Shown piece after piece: positions 1-7,581 of a stretch of 64,000 bases of DNA (positions are counted from its first letter, which is position 1; each line of letters begins with the position of its first letter). Below the pieces are notes generated by a model that was given only the letters and a program-made list of their open reading frames with translations, was not told the origin of the DNA and ran no database searches. Location: NCBI RefSeq assembly GCF_004134905.2, contig NZ_SDPQ02000003.1, positions 434,001-498,000 on the forward strand, written 5' to 3'. The DNA is from Aeromicrobium ginsengisoli (GTDB taxonomy: Bacteria; Actinomycetota; Actinomycetes; Propionibacteriales; Nocardioidaceae). A program made the translations under genes and the position numbers.

Positions 1-635
1 TCTGGCGGCGTCGGGCCCTGTCGATCTGCGAGCGCATCATCGGCATCCATGCCCGTGCGCACGAGTGGCGCATCCCCGAGCACTACGACCACGACTGGAC
101 GCCGCTGCCGTCGTACAACGAGGACCAGCCGGCCGACCCGTTCCGGCCCTTCGGCTCGACGCCGGGTCACGCGTTCGAATGGGCCCGCCTGCTGCTCCAG
201 CTCGCCGCCGGACTCGAGTCGCCGCGGCCGTGGATCGAGGAGGCCGCCGAGGCGCTCTTCGCCCAGGCCGTCGACGACGCGGTCAGCGACGAGGAGCCCG
301 GGCTGCCCTACACGACCAACTGGCACGGCGAGCCGATCGTCGAGGAGCGGTTCCACTGGGTCATCGCCGAGGCGGTGCTGGCTGCGGAGGCGCTGCACAC
401 GTGGACCGGCAAGCAGATCTACGCCGGTCTCGCCGAGCGCTGGTGGTCGGAGATCGACGAGCACTACATCGACCACGAGACCGGGGCGTGGCACCACGAG
501 CTCTCCCCCGCGATGCACCAGACGACACGCACGTGGCGGGGCAAGCCCGACGCCTATCACGCGTTCAACGCGCTGACCCTCCCTGACCTGCCGCTCGCGC
601 CGTCGGCCGCCCTCACTCTCGGGGCCGGCGCATGA
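1..635 (+). CDS. AGE-family sugar epimerase/isomerase, C-terminal part
   Basis: Partial: about 210 residues are visible and the start lies before base 1. Stretches such as PGHAFEWARLLLQL and FHWVIAEAVLAAEAL are typical of the (alpha/alpha)6-barrel N-acylglucosamine 2-epimerase / mannose isomerase family. These cytoplasmic enzymes interconvert free aldoses with epimers or ketoses. The stop overlaps the next start as ATGA (632-635). The partner is a PfkB sugar kinase, so the isomerase probably makes the keto-sugar that the kinase phosphorylates. Family assignment is firm; the exact sugar (mannose/fructose is my guess) is not readable from sequence. Confidence 0.85.
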   Translation, partial: WRRRALSICERIIGIHARAHEWRIPEHYDHDWTPLPSYNEDQPADPFRPFGSTPGHAFEWARLLLQLAAGLESPRPWIEEAAEALFAQAVDDAVSDEEPGLPYTTNWHGEPIVEERFHWVIAEAVLAAEALHTWTGKQIYAGLAERWWSEIDEHYIDHETGAWHHELSPAMHQTTRTWRGKPDAYHAFNALTLPDLPLAPSAALTLGAGA

Positions 636-1522
636 CCGCGCTGATCGTCGGCGAGGCGCTCGTCGACGTCGTGCAGCGCCCCGGTGCGGAGCCCGAACCG
701 CACGCCGGCGGATCACCGTTCAACGTCGCGGTCGGGCTTTCGCGCCTCGACGTGCCGACCCGGCTCGCTGCCCAGCTCGCCGACGACGCGTACGGTGACC
801 TGCTGCGGAACCGGCTCCATGAGTCCGACGTCGCCCTCGACGTGCTCGAGCCCGTTCCCGCCCGTACGTCCAGCGCACGGGCGACGCTCGCGGAGGACGG
901 CAGTGCGTCGTACGAGTTCGACCTCACGTGGGATCCCGCAGCCCTGCCGGATCCGGGCGAGTTCGAGGTCGTCCACGTCGGCTCGCTCGGCACGTCCCTC
1001 GAGCCTGGTGCCGCGCTGGTCGCCGACCTCGTCGTGATGGCCGACGCCCTCGGCGTGCCGGTGTCGTACGACCCCAACGTCCGGCTCACGGTCGAGCCGG
1101 ATCCCGAGGCGTGGCGGCGTGCGTTCGAGGCCATCGCGCCGCACGCCGGCATCATCAAGATGAGTGATGAGGACGCCGCCGCGCTGTTCCCCGGCGAGGC
1201 GCCCGGAGCACTCGCCCAGCGGCTCGCCGCCGACGGGGCACTCGTGGCGATCACGCTCGGTGGCGACGGCGCGGTCGTCGCCAACGCGCAGGTCGTCGCG
1301 ACGATCGAGCCGGCAACAGTCTCGGTCGTCGACACGATCGGCGCCGGTGACTCGTTCATGGCGGCGATGCTCGCGTGGTGCTCGGCGTACTCGTGGCCGG
1401 CGGCTGGCGAGCTCGACCTCACGGAGCTCACCGACCTCGGGATGTACGCCTCGAGCGCAGCGGCGATCACCTGCTCCCGGCCCGGGGCCGACCCGCCGCG
1501 CACCGCCGACCTCACGCCCTGA
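632..1522 (+). CDS. PfkB-family carbohydrate kinase (fructokinase-like)
   Basis: 296 residues, normal for the ribokinase/PfkB fold. The N-terminal signature GEALVDVV...AGGSPFNVAVGLSRL (residues 7-39) and C-terminal DTIGAGDSF (234-242, catalytic Asp240 in GAGD) are both intact. It transfers phosphate from ATP to a sugar hydroxyl in the cytoplasm. The ATG overlaps the stop of the upstream isomerase by 4 nt, so the two are translationally coupled and likely act in sequence on one hexose. Fructokinase is the most likely specificity given the isomerase, but other sugars are possible. Confidence 0.88.
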   Translation: MTALIVGEALVDVVQRPGAEPEPHAGGSPFNVAVGLSRLDVPTRLAAQLADDAYGDLLRNRLHESDVALDVLEPVPARTSSARATLAEDGSASYEFDLTWDPAALPDPGEFEVVHVGSLGTSLEPGAALVADLVVMADALGVPVSYDPNVRLTVEPDPEAWRRAFEAIAPHAGIIKMSDEDAAALFPGEAPGALAQRLAADGALVAITLGGDGAVVANAQVVATIEPATVSVVDTIGAGDSFMAAMLAWCSAYSWPAAGELDLTELTDLGMYASSAAAITCSRPGADPPRTADLTP

Positions 1523-1535
1523 CGTCGCGCCCTGC

Positions 1536-1547
1536 CACGATGGGGTG
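1536..1547 (+). promoter_or_regulatory. Candidate -10 for a leaderless MFS transcript
   Basis: CACGAT (1536-1541) lies exactly 6 nt before the ATG at 1548 and there is no Shine-Dalgarno. The geometry matches several other genes in this window, but the hexamer is a weak -10 (C instead of T at position 1). Confidence 0.35.
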
Positions 1548-2891
1548 ATGCGTCGCGCCGTGGCTCCCCTGCTCATTGTGACGGTGGCGCTCGTGCTCGC
1601 CGACTCCGCGGTGGTGACACTCGCACTGCCCGACATCCTCGTGCACCTCGACGCATCCGTCGGTCAGGTCGCGTGGGTCCTGATCGCGTACAACCTGGTG
1701 CTGGGCCTCGCTGCCGTGCCCGCGGCGATGGGCTTCTCGCGCGCGCAGCCACGCGTCTTCAGCGCGGCGGGCATCGCGGTGTTCGCCGGCTCGTCAGCGG
1801 TGTGCGCCGTCGCGGACTCGATCGACGTCCTGATCGCCGCGCGCTGCTTCCAGGCGGTCGGGGGTGCGTTGGCGTTGATCGGCTGCCTCGAGCTGCTCGT
1901 CGCGGCGTACGGCGAACGGCGCGGCGTCGCCTCGTGGGTCACGGCCGGGGTGGTCGGCACCGCGTTCGGACCGGTCGTCGGCGGGTTGCTGACCCAGGCG
2001 ATCTCGTGGCAGGCGATCTTCGTGGTGCAGGTGCCGTTCGCGGTGCTGGCTGTGCCGGCTGCCCTCGCCGTACGCGCTGTCCCGGTCGGCGTGCCGGACC
2101 GGCATCGCCCCGCCGTACGCGCCAACATCACCCTCGCGCTGATGTCAGCGGCGCTCACGGCGGCGCTGTTCCTGCTGGTGCTGCTGCTGGTCCAGGGCTG
2201 GGGCCGCTCGCCGGCGACCGCCGCGGTGACCGTCTCCGTCGTGCCCCTCGCGGCCATCGCGGCTCGGCCCCTCGCACGGCTCCTGCGGCCACCGCCGGAG
2301 GTCGAGGTCGCTGTCGGCTGCTTCCTCGTCGCCGGCGGTCTCGTCGGGCTGGCGATCCCGCCGTCGGCGTCGCTGGCCTGGACGATCGCGCCTCAAGCGC
2401 TGGTCGGCCTCGGTCTCGGGCTGACCGTCGACCAGCTCACCACGCGGGCGATGGAGATGCGCCTGCCCCGAGCGCATCACGCCGGCTGGACGATCGGCGC
2501 GCGGCACCTCGGCGTCGTGATCGGCCTGGCGATCCTCACGCCGGTGTTCACCGCTGACCTGAGGGACGCCCAGGTGCCGGCTCAGCAGGCCATCACCTCG
2601 CTGGTGCTCGATGCTCCACTCCCGCCTCAGGACAAGATCGCGGTCGCCGAAGCACTGGGCAGCGAGCTGTCGGCGCAGGCCCAGCAGGTGCCCGACCTGC
2701 ACCGGGCGTTCGCCAAGCTCGACCTCGATCCTGCGGAGCGACCCGCCGCCGCACAGCTCGAGCGCGACCTGAACGCACAGGTGGAGCGCGCGGCCACCAG
2801 AGCGTTCCGGGACTCGTTCCTCATCGGCGCCGGCCTCGCGCTGTTGGCGCTCGTGACGCTGATCCCGGTCGGCCGCAGGAGGCCCCAATGA
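1548..2891 (+). CDS. MFS transporter, DHA2 (EmrB/QacA)-like
   Basis: 447 residues, very hydrophobic, with at least twelve apparent membrane spans. The first helix region (ADSAVVTLALPDI, about 19-31) and the following GQVAWVLIAYNLVLG are typical of 14-TM-type drug:proton antiporters, although this protein has a long polar segment near 345-415 before a last helix. It acts in the inner membrane and probably exports a small molecule. ATG 1548 was chosen because upstream sequence in the same frame is an out-of-frame reading of the kinase gene. The end overlaps the next gene by ATGA, so the neighbour may be a partner. Substrate unknown. Confidence 0.82.
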   Translation: MRRAVAPLLIVTVALVLADSAVVTLALPDILVHLDASVGQVAWVLIAYNLVLGLAAVPAAMGFSRAQPRVFSAAGIAVFAGSSAVCAVADSIDVLIAARCFQAVGGALALIGCLELLVAAYGERRGVASWVTAGVVGTAFGPVVGGLLTQAISWQAIFVVQVPFAVLAVPAALAVRAVPVGVPDRHRPAVRANITLALMSAALTAALFLLVLLLVQGWGRSPATAAVTVSVVPLAAIAARPLARLLRPPPEVEVAVGCFLVAGGLVGLAIPPSASLAWTIAPQALVGLGLGLTVDQLTTRAMEMRLPRAHHAGWTIGARHLGVVIGLAILTPVFTADLRDAQVPAQQAITSLVLDAPLPPQDKIAVAEALGSELSAQAQQVPDLHRAFAKLDLDPAERPAAAQLERDLNAQVERAATRAFRDSFLIGAGLALLALVTLIPVGRRRPQ

Positions 2892-3499
2892 CCGGGCTGC
2901 ATCGCTGGGTCGGGCTGCCCGTGGCCGCCGTGCTCCTGGTCTGCGGCGTCGTCGGGGTGCAGCTCGCCAACGGCGGCGGCGAGTACGAACCGCTCCGGCC
3001 GGCGGACCCGTGCGCCGCCCGGACGGTCACGTCGCAGGCCCAGGGCATCGACGCACTCACCGAACGGCTCGTGCTGCTCGGCATCGACGGTGCGGCCTGC
3101 CGCCTGCACGTCAGCCGCGAGGCGTTCACCCTCGAGCTAGCGCAGACCGACGACCCCACCGACGCCCAGATCGACGCGCTGCGCGGAGGACTGAAGTCCG
3201 CCGTCATGCGCATGAAGGCCGACGGCACGCTGCCCCCGGCCTCGGCGCTGGTCGATGAGTCACTCGACTCGACAGATCTCAACGACCTGGTCAAGCGCCT
3301 GATCAGAGCACTGCCGGACTCGTCGATCGACGCCGCCCTCAAGACCGACGACGTCCTCACCCGCGCGGTCGACGACCTCGACCTGCGCACGGTGCTGGCG
3401 AACCTCGACGACCAGGACGCGCTCGAGCAGCAGATCGAGGTCGCCGTCACCGGCGCGGTCAAGGCCTCGCTCGAGGCCCGCATCCGCGACCTCGTCTAG
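2888..3499 (+). CDS. Small membrane-anchored exported protein, function unknown
   Basis: 203 residues. One N-terminal hydrophobic segment (about 8-27, PVAAVLLVCGVVGVQLANGG) without a lipobox suggests a signal anchor with the rest outside. The remainder is acidic and helical. Two cysteines (about 43 and 75) could form a disulfide. I do not recognise the family. The ATG overlaps the MFS gene stop (2888-2891), so it is co-translated with the transporter and may be an accessory protein. Its stop overlaps the convergent kinase stop in a CTAG (3496-3499). Confidence 0.75.
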   Translation: MTGLHRWVGLPVAAVLLVCGVVGVQLANGGGEYEPLRPADPCAARTVTSQAQGIDALTERLVLLGIDGAACRLHVSREAFTLELAQTDDPTDAQIDALRGGLKSAVMRMKADGTLPPASALVDESLDSTDLNDLVKRLIRALPDSSIDAALKTDDVLTRAVDDLDLRTVLANLDDQDALEQQIEVAVTGAVKASLEARIRDLV

Positions 3500-4317
3500 A
3501 CCGGACGCGCCCCGCGTACGGCCACGCATGCCGCGGCGGCACGAGCACCGGTGGTCAAGGCTCGTTCGGGATCGGCGTTGACGACCCATGTGGCGAGGAA
3601 TCCGGCGCAGAACGCATCACCCGCCCCCGTGGTGTCGACGACGTCGGTCGGCAACGCCGGCACGTCATGTCCGCGGAACACCGCACCCTTGGCACCGCGG
3701 GTCAGCACCACGCGGTCACCGTCGAGCGCGAGAAAGCCCTGCTCGTCGCCGTTCGGGAACACCAGGTCGGCGCCCTCGAGCCAGTCGAGCACGGTGTCGC
3801 GGCCGGCCGCCTCCAGGAACCCGAGGGAGCTGGGGTCGATGCTGACCCCGGCACCTCGACTCCTGGCCTCGGCGACGAGTTCCTGCACCACAGGGCGTAC
3901 GCCGTCGTCGAAGAACGAATAGCCCGTGAGGTGCAGCCAGCTCACGGCGTCCCAGACGTCGGAGGGAAGGTCAGCGGCGGTCAGGGTCGTGTTGGCAGCC
4001 CGGTCGACGTACATCGTCCGGTCGGCATCGTCGTCGAGGGTCAGGACGATCGTCGCCGTCGGCAGGTCGGGGTCGCCGCTGATGCGGGCGTCCACGCCGT
4101 ACGCCTCGAGGGCCGCGGTGTGCCGTTCGACGCCGTCGGCACCGCACCGACCGACAAAACGTACGTCGGCGCCGAGATGCCCGAGCCACGCTGCGACATT
4201 GGCCGCCGAACCGCCGGCCGTCATGCGGATCTCGGAGACCGTGTCGCTCGCCGGGTTGACCGTGCCGAGCGGGCGTACGCCGATGTCGTCGACGAGGTCA
4301 CCGACGACGAGGATCAT
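3496..4317 (-). CDS. psuK: PfkB-family kinase, probable pseudouridine kinase
   Basis: 273 residues. PfkB signatures are present: MTAGGSAANVAAWLGHLGA (about 32-50) and DTTGAGDAFCAGF (228-240, with Asp234 as catalytic base). The start overlaps the stop of the upstream PsuG gene by 4 nt. In known pathways PsuK phosphorylates pseudouridine to its 5'-phosphate and PsuG splits that into uracil and ribose 5-phosphate. The sequence alone shows only a ribokinase-fold enzyme; the pseudouridine assignment comes from the coupled neighbour. Confidence 0.78.
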   Translation of the reverse strand: MILVVGDLVDDIGVRPLGTVNPASDTVSEIRMTAGGSAANVAAWLGHLGADVRFVGRCGADGVERHTAALEAYGVDARISGDPDLPTATIVLTLDDDADRTMYVDRAANTTLTAADLPSDVWDAVSWLHLTGYSFFDDGVRPVVQELVAEARSRGAGVSIDPSSLGFLEAAGRDTVLDWLEGADLVFPNGDEQGFLALDGDRVVLTRGAKGAVFRGHDVPALPTDVVDTTGAGDAFCAGFLATWVVNADPERALTTGARAAAACVAVRGARPV

Positions 4318-5222
4318 CGCGACGCCCAGGACCGGGCGATCTCACCGGCGACACGGATGTTGTTCGCAGCGATCTTGAGGTTGACCGCGAGGCTCTCGCC
4401 GCCGGTCAGCCCGACGATCGTCTGCAGGAGGAACGGCGTGACCTCCTTGCCGGACAGGCCCTGCTCGTCAGCCATGCGCAGGGCATCGGCGAGAGCCCGG
4501 TCGTGCACCGCGGGGTCGAGCTGCTCGGTGACCGGAAGCGGGTTGGCGACGAGGATCGCAGCGGGCTGCCCCAGCTCGTCGCGGGACGCCATGACCTCGG
4601 CCACCGCCGCTGCATCCGGCACCGCCCAGTCGAGCTCGAAGCCTGAGTCGGTGAGCCAGAAGCTCGGGAACGTGTCCGTCCCGAACCCCAGCACGATCAC
4701 GCCAAGCGACTCCAGCCGCTCCAGCGTCGCGGGGATGTCGAGGATCGACTTCACGCCGGCCGAGACCACCGTGATCGGCACCTCGGACAACACCTTGAGG
4801 TCGGCGGACTCGTCGAACGTCTCGGCCGCGCCGCGGTGCACCCCGCCAAGCCCGCCGGTCGCGAACACCCGGATGCCCGCGAGGTCGGCGATGTACGACG
4901 TCGCGGCGACCGTGGTCGCGCCGCTGCCGCCACGCGCCAGCACGATCGGCAGGTCCCTCACGCTGAGCTTGGGGATGTCCTCGCCGGCGATGCGTACGAG
5001 CTCGTCGTCCGTGAGTCCGGCCTTGAGCTGACCGTCGAGCACCGCGATCGTCGCGGGCACGACACCCATCCCGCTCAGGATCGACTCGAACCCGCGCGCC
5101 GCCTCGAGGTTGTCGGGGCGCGGCAGTCCGTGAGAGATGATCGTCGACTCGAGCGCGACGACCGGCGTACCGGCCTCCAGAGCAGCGGCGACAGCGGGGG
5201 AGACGCTCAGGGGAAGACTCAC
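4314..5222 (-). CDS. psuG: Pseudouridine-5'-phosphate glycosidase
   Basis: 302 residues, the normal length. Recognisable motifs are ALESTIISHGLP (about 23-34, with the conserved Glu25), ARGGSGATTVAAT (96-108), FATGGLGGVHRG (120-131) and AGVKSILDIPATLE (155-168, with Lys158 matching the family's Schiff-base lysine). It cleaves pseudouridine 5'-phosphate to uracil and ribose 5-phosphate. The start is GTG at 5222. A TAGGCT hexamer 6 nt upstream and no Shine-Dalgarno suggest a leaderless mRNA. It forms an operon with the kinase at 3496-4317. Confidence 0.93.
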   Translation of the reverse strand: MSLPLSVSPAVAAALEAGTPVVALESTIISHGLPRPDNLEAARGFESILSGMGVVPATIAVLDGQLKAGLTDDELVRIAGEDIPKLSVRDLPIVLARGGSGATTVAATSYIADLAGIRVFATGGLGGVHRGAAETFDESADLKVLSEVPITVVSAGVKSILDIPATLERLESLGVIVLGFGTDTFPSFWLTDSGFELDWAVPDAAAVAEVMASRDELGQPAAILVANPLPVTEQLDPAVHDRALADALRMADEQGLSGKEVTPFLLQTIVGLTGGESLAVNLKIAANNIRVAGEIARSWASR

Positions 5223-5228
5223 CGCGCC

Positions 5229-5234
5229 AGCCTA
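5229..5234 (-). promoter_or_regulatory. -10-like TAGGCT, leaderless psuG promoter
   Basis: On the minus strand TAGGCT is followed by 6 nt (GGCGCG) and then the GTG start of psuG. This puts the expected transcription start at the first base of the start codon. Confidence 0.5.
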
Positions 5235-5428
5235 GCCACGCCCTCTCGCCGGGCGGTGACTTGCTCGCCCATCCGCCCTGCCGAAAGGCGACCAGGTCAC
5301 CGCTCACAACGCTGCTCCGAAAAAAGGTTCTCGAAAAGTTGCAAGACCTGGTGGCGCCGATGCTCCTACCTCTGAGCAAGCAACACCACCAACTTCCAAC
5401 AGCAGCATCACACCACCAGGAGAACGAC

Positions 5429-5998
5429 ATGAACCGCATCATCCGCAACCTGATCGTCGCCGCACCGCTGGCCACCGCCGCCCTGACGATGGTGTCGACC
5501 AGCGCCATGGCCACCGACGGACCCGTCATCATCGCGCAGCCGCACACCGACCCGCAGCCGCCGATCGACGACATCGCGATCCCCGAGCCCAAGCCGGTCG
5601 ACCCGAAGGACAAGGTCGCGCTCCCCGAGCCGAAGCCGCCGGTCGACCCCGAGGACAAGGTCGCCCCGAAGCCGAAGCCCACGCACCCCGACGGACCGGA
5701 CGTCATCACCAACCCGGAGCCCTGCCCCACGCACGGCACCTGCGGCAACGACGACAAGGACGGCCCCAACAACGGCGGCGGCAAGGACGACAGCTCCGAC
5801 GAGACCGAGCCGGTCGCCGATGTCGCCGAGGTCCCGTCGACCGACACCGTCAAGCTGCCCACCCGGATCGACGCCGGGCTGGCGGACGAGCAGACCGAAG
5901 GCGGCCTCGAGCTCGTCTGGCTGCTCGCCGGTGGCGCCCTCGTGACCGCGTCGGGCGCAGCAATCGCGCTCCGTGCTCGCAAGAGCCACAGCGCCTGA
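5429..5998 (+). CDS. Secreted Pro/Lys/Asp-rich surface protein with C-terminal membrane anchor
   Basis: 189 residues. It has a signal peptide (1-28, ending SAMA), then a disordered region with imperfect repeats of PEPKPxDPxDKVA (about 52-85) and a CPTHGTC pair. The C-terminus is LPTRIDAG (143-150), a spacer, a hydrophobic helix (162-181) and an RARK tail, a layout like sortase-sorted proteins but without a canonical LPXTG. ATG 5429 is preceded by AGGAG (5418-5422), which decides the start. It is probably a wall- or membrane-anchored surface protein; no enzymatic domain is visible. Confidence 0.8.
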   Translation: MNRIIRNLIVAAPLATAALTMVSTSAMATDGPVIIAQPHTDPQPPIDDIAIPEPKPVDPKDKVALPEPKPPVDPEDKVAPKPKPTHPDGPDVITNPEPCPTHGTCGNDDKDGPNNGGGKDDSSDETEPVADVAEVPSTDTVKLPTRIDAGLADEQTEGGLELVWLLAGGALVTASGAAIALRARKSHSA

Positions 5999-6010
5999 TC
6001 CGTACGACGA

Positions 6011-6040
6011 AGGGCCCCGCACCACTCGGTGCGGGGCCCT
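6011..6040. terminator. Bidirectional hairpin terminator
   Basis: Perfect 13-bp stem AGGGCCCCGCACC / GGTGCGGGGCCCT with an ACTC loop. It lies between the convergent surface-protein gene and dcd, followed by TTT on the plus strand. Confidence 0.85.
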
Positions 6041-6050
6041 TTCGCGTACG

Positions 6051-6626
6051 TCAGATCTCGGTGCGGTGGAAGTTGGCGTGCGAACGCGACGCCGTCGGTC
6101 CGCGCTGGCCCTGGTAGCGGGAGCCGTACTTCGCCGATCCGTACGGGTTCTCGGCCGGCGAGGTCAGGCGGAAGTAGCAGACCTGGCCGATCTTCATGCC
6201 GGGGTAGAGCTTGATCGGCAGCGTCGCCACGTTGGCGAGCTCGAGGGTCACGTGCCCGGAGAATCCGGGGTCGATGAATCCGGCCGTCGAGTGCGTCATC
6301 AGCCCGAGCCGGCCGAGCGACGACTTGCCCTCGAGGCGCGCAGCGATGTCGTCGGGCAGCGTCACCAGCTCGTACGTCGAACCGAGCACGAACTCGCCGG
6401 GGTGCAGGATGAACGCCTCGTCGCTGCCCACCTCGACCTCACGCGTCAGGTCGGACTGGTCGGCAGCGGGGTCGATGTGCGGGTACTTGTGGTTGTCGAA
6501 CACCCGGAAGAACTTGTCGAGCCGTACGTCGATGCTGGACGGCTGGATCATCTCGCGGTCGAAGGGGTCGAGGGCGACCCGCCCGGCGTCGATCTCGGCG
6601 AGGATGTCGCGGTCGGAGAGGAGCAC
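6051..6626 (-). CDS. dcd: dCTP deaminase (probably bifunctional deaminase/dUTPase)
   Basis: 191 residues, full length. The motifs [11 protein letters not shown] (26-36), [11 protein letters not shown] (99-109) and [19 protein letters not shown] (112-130, catalytic Glu129) identify the trimeric Dcd/dUTPase fold. It deaminates dCTP; actinobacterial members such as the M. tuberculosis enzyme also hydrolyse the product to dUMP, but bifunctionality here is inferred. The start is GTG at 6626, with TAGTTT placed 6 nt upstream (leaderless geometry). It is convergent with the surface-protein gene across a strong terminator. Confidence 0.94.
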   Translation of the reverse strand: MLLSDRDILAEIDAGRVALDPFDREMIQPSSIDVRLDKFFRVFDNHKYPHIDPAADQSDLTREVEVGSDEAFILHPGEFVLGSTYELVTLPDDIAARLEGKSSLGRLGLMTHSTAGFIDPGFSGHVTLELANVATLPIKLYPGMKIGQVCYFRLTSPAENPYGSAKYGSRYQGQRGPTASRSHANFHRTEI

Positions 6627-6632
6627 GAGTCG

Positions 6633-6638
6633 AAACTA
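6633..6638 (-). promoter_or_regulatory. -10-like TAGTTT, leaderless dcd promoter
   Basis: Minus strand TAGTTT, then CGACTC (6 nt), then the GTG start of dcd. No Shine-Dalgarno is present between them. Confidence 0.5.
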
Positions 6639-6684
6639 ACGCATCCCGCTTCGGTAGTCTGGTCTCGGTCGCTTCTGCGGCCTC

Positions 6685-6755
6685 GCCGATGTAGCTCAAT
6701 GGCAGAGCGCTTGCTTCCCAAGCAAGACACGCGGGTTCGATTCCCGTCATCGGCT
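6685..6755 (+). tRNA. tRNA-Gly (anticodon CCC)
   Basis: Cloverleaf of 71 nt. Acceptor arm GCCGATG (6685-6691) pairs with CATCGGC (6748-6754). The anticodon stem is CTTGC/GCAAG with loop TTCCCAA, giving anticodon CCC. The T-arm contains GGTTCGATTCC. No CCA is encoded. A TAGTCT hexamer at 6655-6660 could be its -10. The tRNA 3' end is repeated 157 bp downstream (see repeat entries). Confidence 0.95.
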
Positions 6756-6780
6756 CTCTGCTCCGGCGCGGAGCGCCTAC
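6742..6780 (+). repeat. Copy 1 of a tRNA-Gly 3'-end direct repeat (att-like)
   Basis: 39 nt covering the last bases of the tRNA and 25 nt of flank. Copy 2 is at 6899-6937 and matches at 37 of 39 positions. Confidence 0.75.
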
Positions 6781-6794
6781 GCCAGAGAGCCGAT
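6749..6794 (+). repeat. 12-bp inverted repeat straddling the tRNA 3' end
   Basis: ATCGGCTCTCTG (6749-6760) is the exact reverse complement of CAGAGAGCCGAT (6783-6794). The 22-nt loop contains a second hairpin, CTCCG/CGGAG (6761-6773). There is no T-run, so it is either a weak terminator of the tRNA or part of an old recombination site. Confidence 0.6.
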
Positions 6795-6898
6795 CCCGCG
6801 GAATCGAGTGGGCCCCTCCGTCGAGGGGTTGCCCCCGGCGAAGCCGCCCCACCAGCCCCTCCCTCAAAGGGATCCCGTCAGTGGCTCCCATGAAGGGA

Positions 6899-6937
6899 TC
6901 CCGTCATCGGCTCTCTGCTCCGGCGTCGAGCGCCTAC
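6899..6937 (+). repeat. Copy 2 of the tRNA-Gly 3'-end direct repeat
   Basis: 37/39 identical to 6742-6780, ending 1 nt before the stop codon of the acetyltransferase gene. A third, shorter copy of the core (AAGGGATCCCGTCA) occurs at 6867-6880 and again at 6893-6906. The 118 nt between the two long copies hold no gene. Confidence 0.75.
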
Positions 6938-6938
6938 C

Positions 6939-7481
6939 TCACCACGTACGTTGCACCGTCGCCTTGCCACCCGTCACCAGCGACTGCGCCGGTACGTCGT
7001 CAGCAACGACGGCCCCCGCCGCGATCACCGAGTCCCGGCCGATCGTGACCCCGGGCAGGATCGTGGCCCCCGCACCGATCCACACGTTCTCCTCCACGTC
7101 GATCGGCTCACCGGTCAGCCACACCCGCCGATCCGCGGGGTCGACCGGGTGGCCACCGGTGATGAACGTGACCTTCGGGGCGATCATCACGCGCGTGGCG
7201 AGTCGGATGCCGGCGTAGTCCAGGAACGTGCAGCCCTGGTTGATGAACACCCGCTCGGCGATGTCCAGGTTGAGGCCGTGATCGGTGTAGAACGGCGGAT
7301 AGATCGTCACCCTCGGCGCCAGCGGTCGCCCCAGGATCTGCTCGAACAGCTCCGCCTTGCCGACCTCGTCCTCGAACGGCAACGCGTTGAGGCGCGACGT
7401 CAGTGCCGTGACCTCGAGGACTCGCTCGGACATCGCCGAGAACTCGGGACTGTCGATCCGCATGAGGAAGTCGTCGGGCAT
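6939..7481 (-). CDS. Sugar O-acetyltransferase, hexapeptide (LbH) fold
   Basis: 180 residues, matching maltose/galactoside O-acetyltransferases (LacA/Maa/NodL group). The N-terminal helical part is followed by left-handed beta-helix repeats (about 70-175). Telltale stretches are FYTDHGLNLDIAERVFIN and the loop VTFITGGHPVD, with the catalytic His in GGHP, then GAGATILPGVTIG. It moves acetyl from acetyl-CoA to a sugar hydroxyl in the cytoplasm. The acceptor is unknown. Its 3' end abuts the tRNA-derived repeat, which may have supplied or replaced its last bases. Confidence 0.88.
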   Translation of the reverse strand: MPDDFLMRIDSPEFSAMSERVLEVTALTSRLNALPFEDEVGKAELFEQILGRPLAPRVTIYPPFYTDHGLNLDIAERVFINQGCTFLDYAGIRLATRVMIAPKVTFITGGHPVDPADRRVWLTGEPIDVEENVWIGAGATILPGVTIGRDSVIAAGAVVADDVPAQSLVTGGKATVQRTW

Positions 7482-7536
7482 CCCCCGATGATCTCCCGGC
7501 GCGATCCTGCGGCGCCGGAGGCTCGCCCGGACGTGC

Positions 7537-7570
7537 GGCCGCCCCCGAGTGGAGGAACTCGGGGGCGGCC
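7537..7570. terminator. Hairpin downstream of the GH5 gene
   Basis: 14-bp stem GGCCGCCCCCGAGT / ACTCGGGGGCGGCC with loop GGAGGA. It begins 12 nt past the GH5 stop on the minus strand; no T-run follows. Confidence 0.65.
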
Positions 7571-7581
7571 ACGATCTGGTG

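Noticed and set aside
1164-1547. Extension of the MFS gene upstream into the PfkB gene
   Set aside because: The extra residues are an out-of-frame reading of the kinase; the MFS helices start after 1548.
6439-6891. Open frame antisense to tRNA-Gly reading MTGIEPACLAWEASALPLSYI-like
   Set aside because: This is the well-known spurious frame produced by the complement of a tRNA gene; the tRNA itself is clear.
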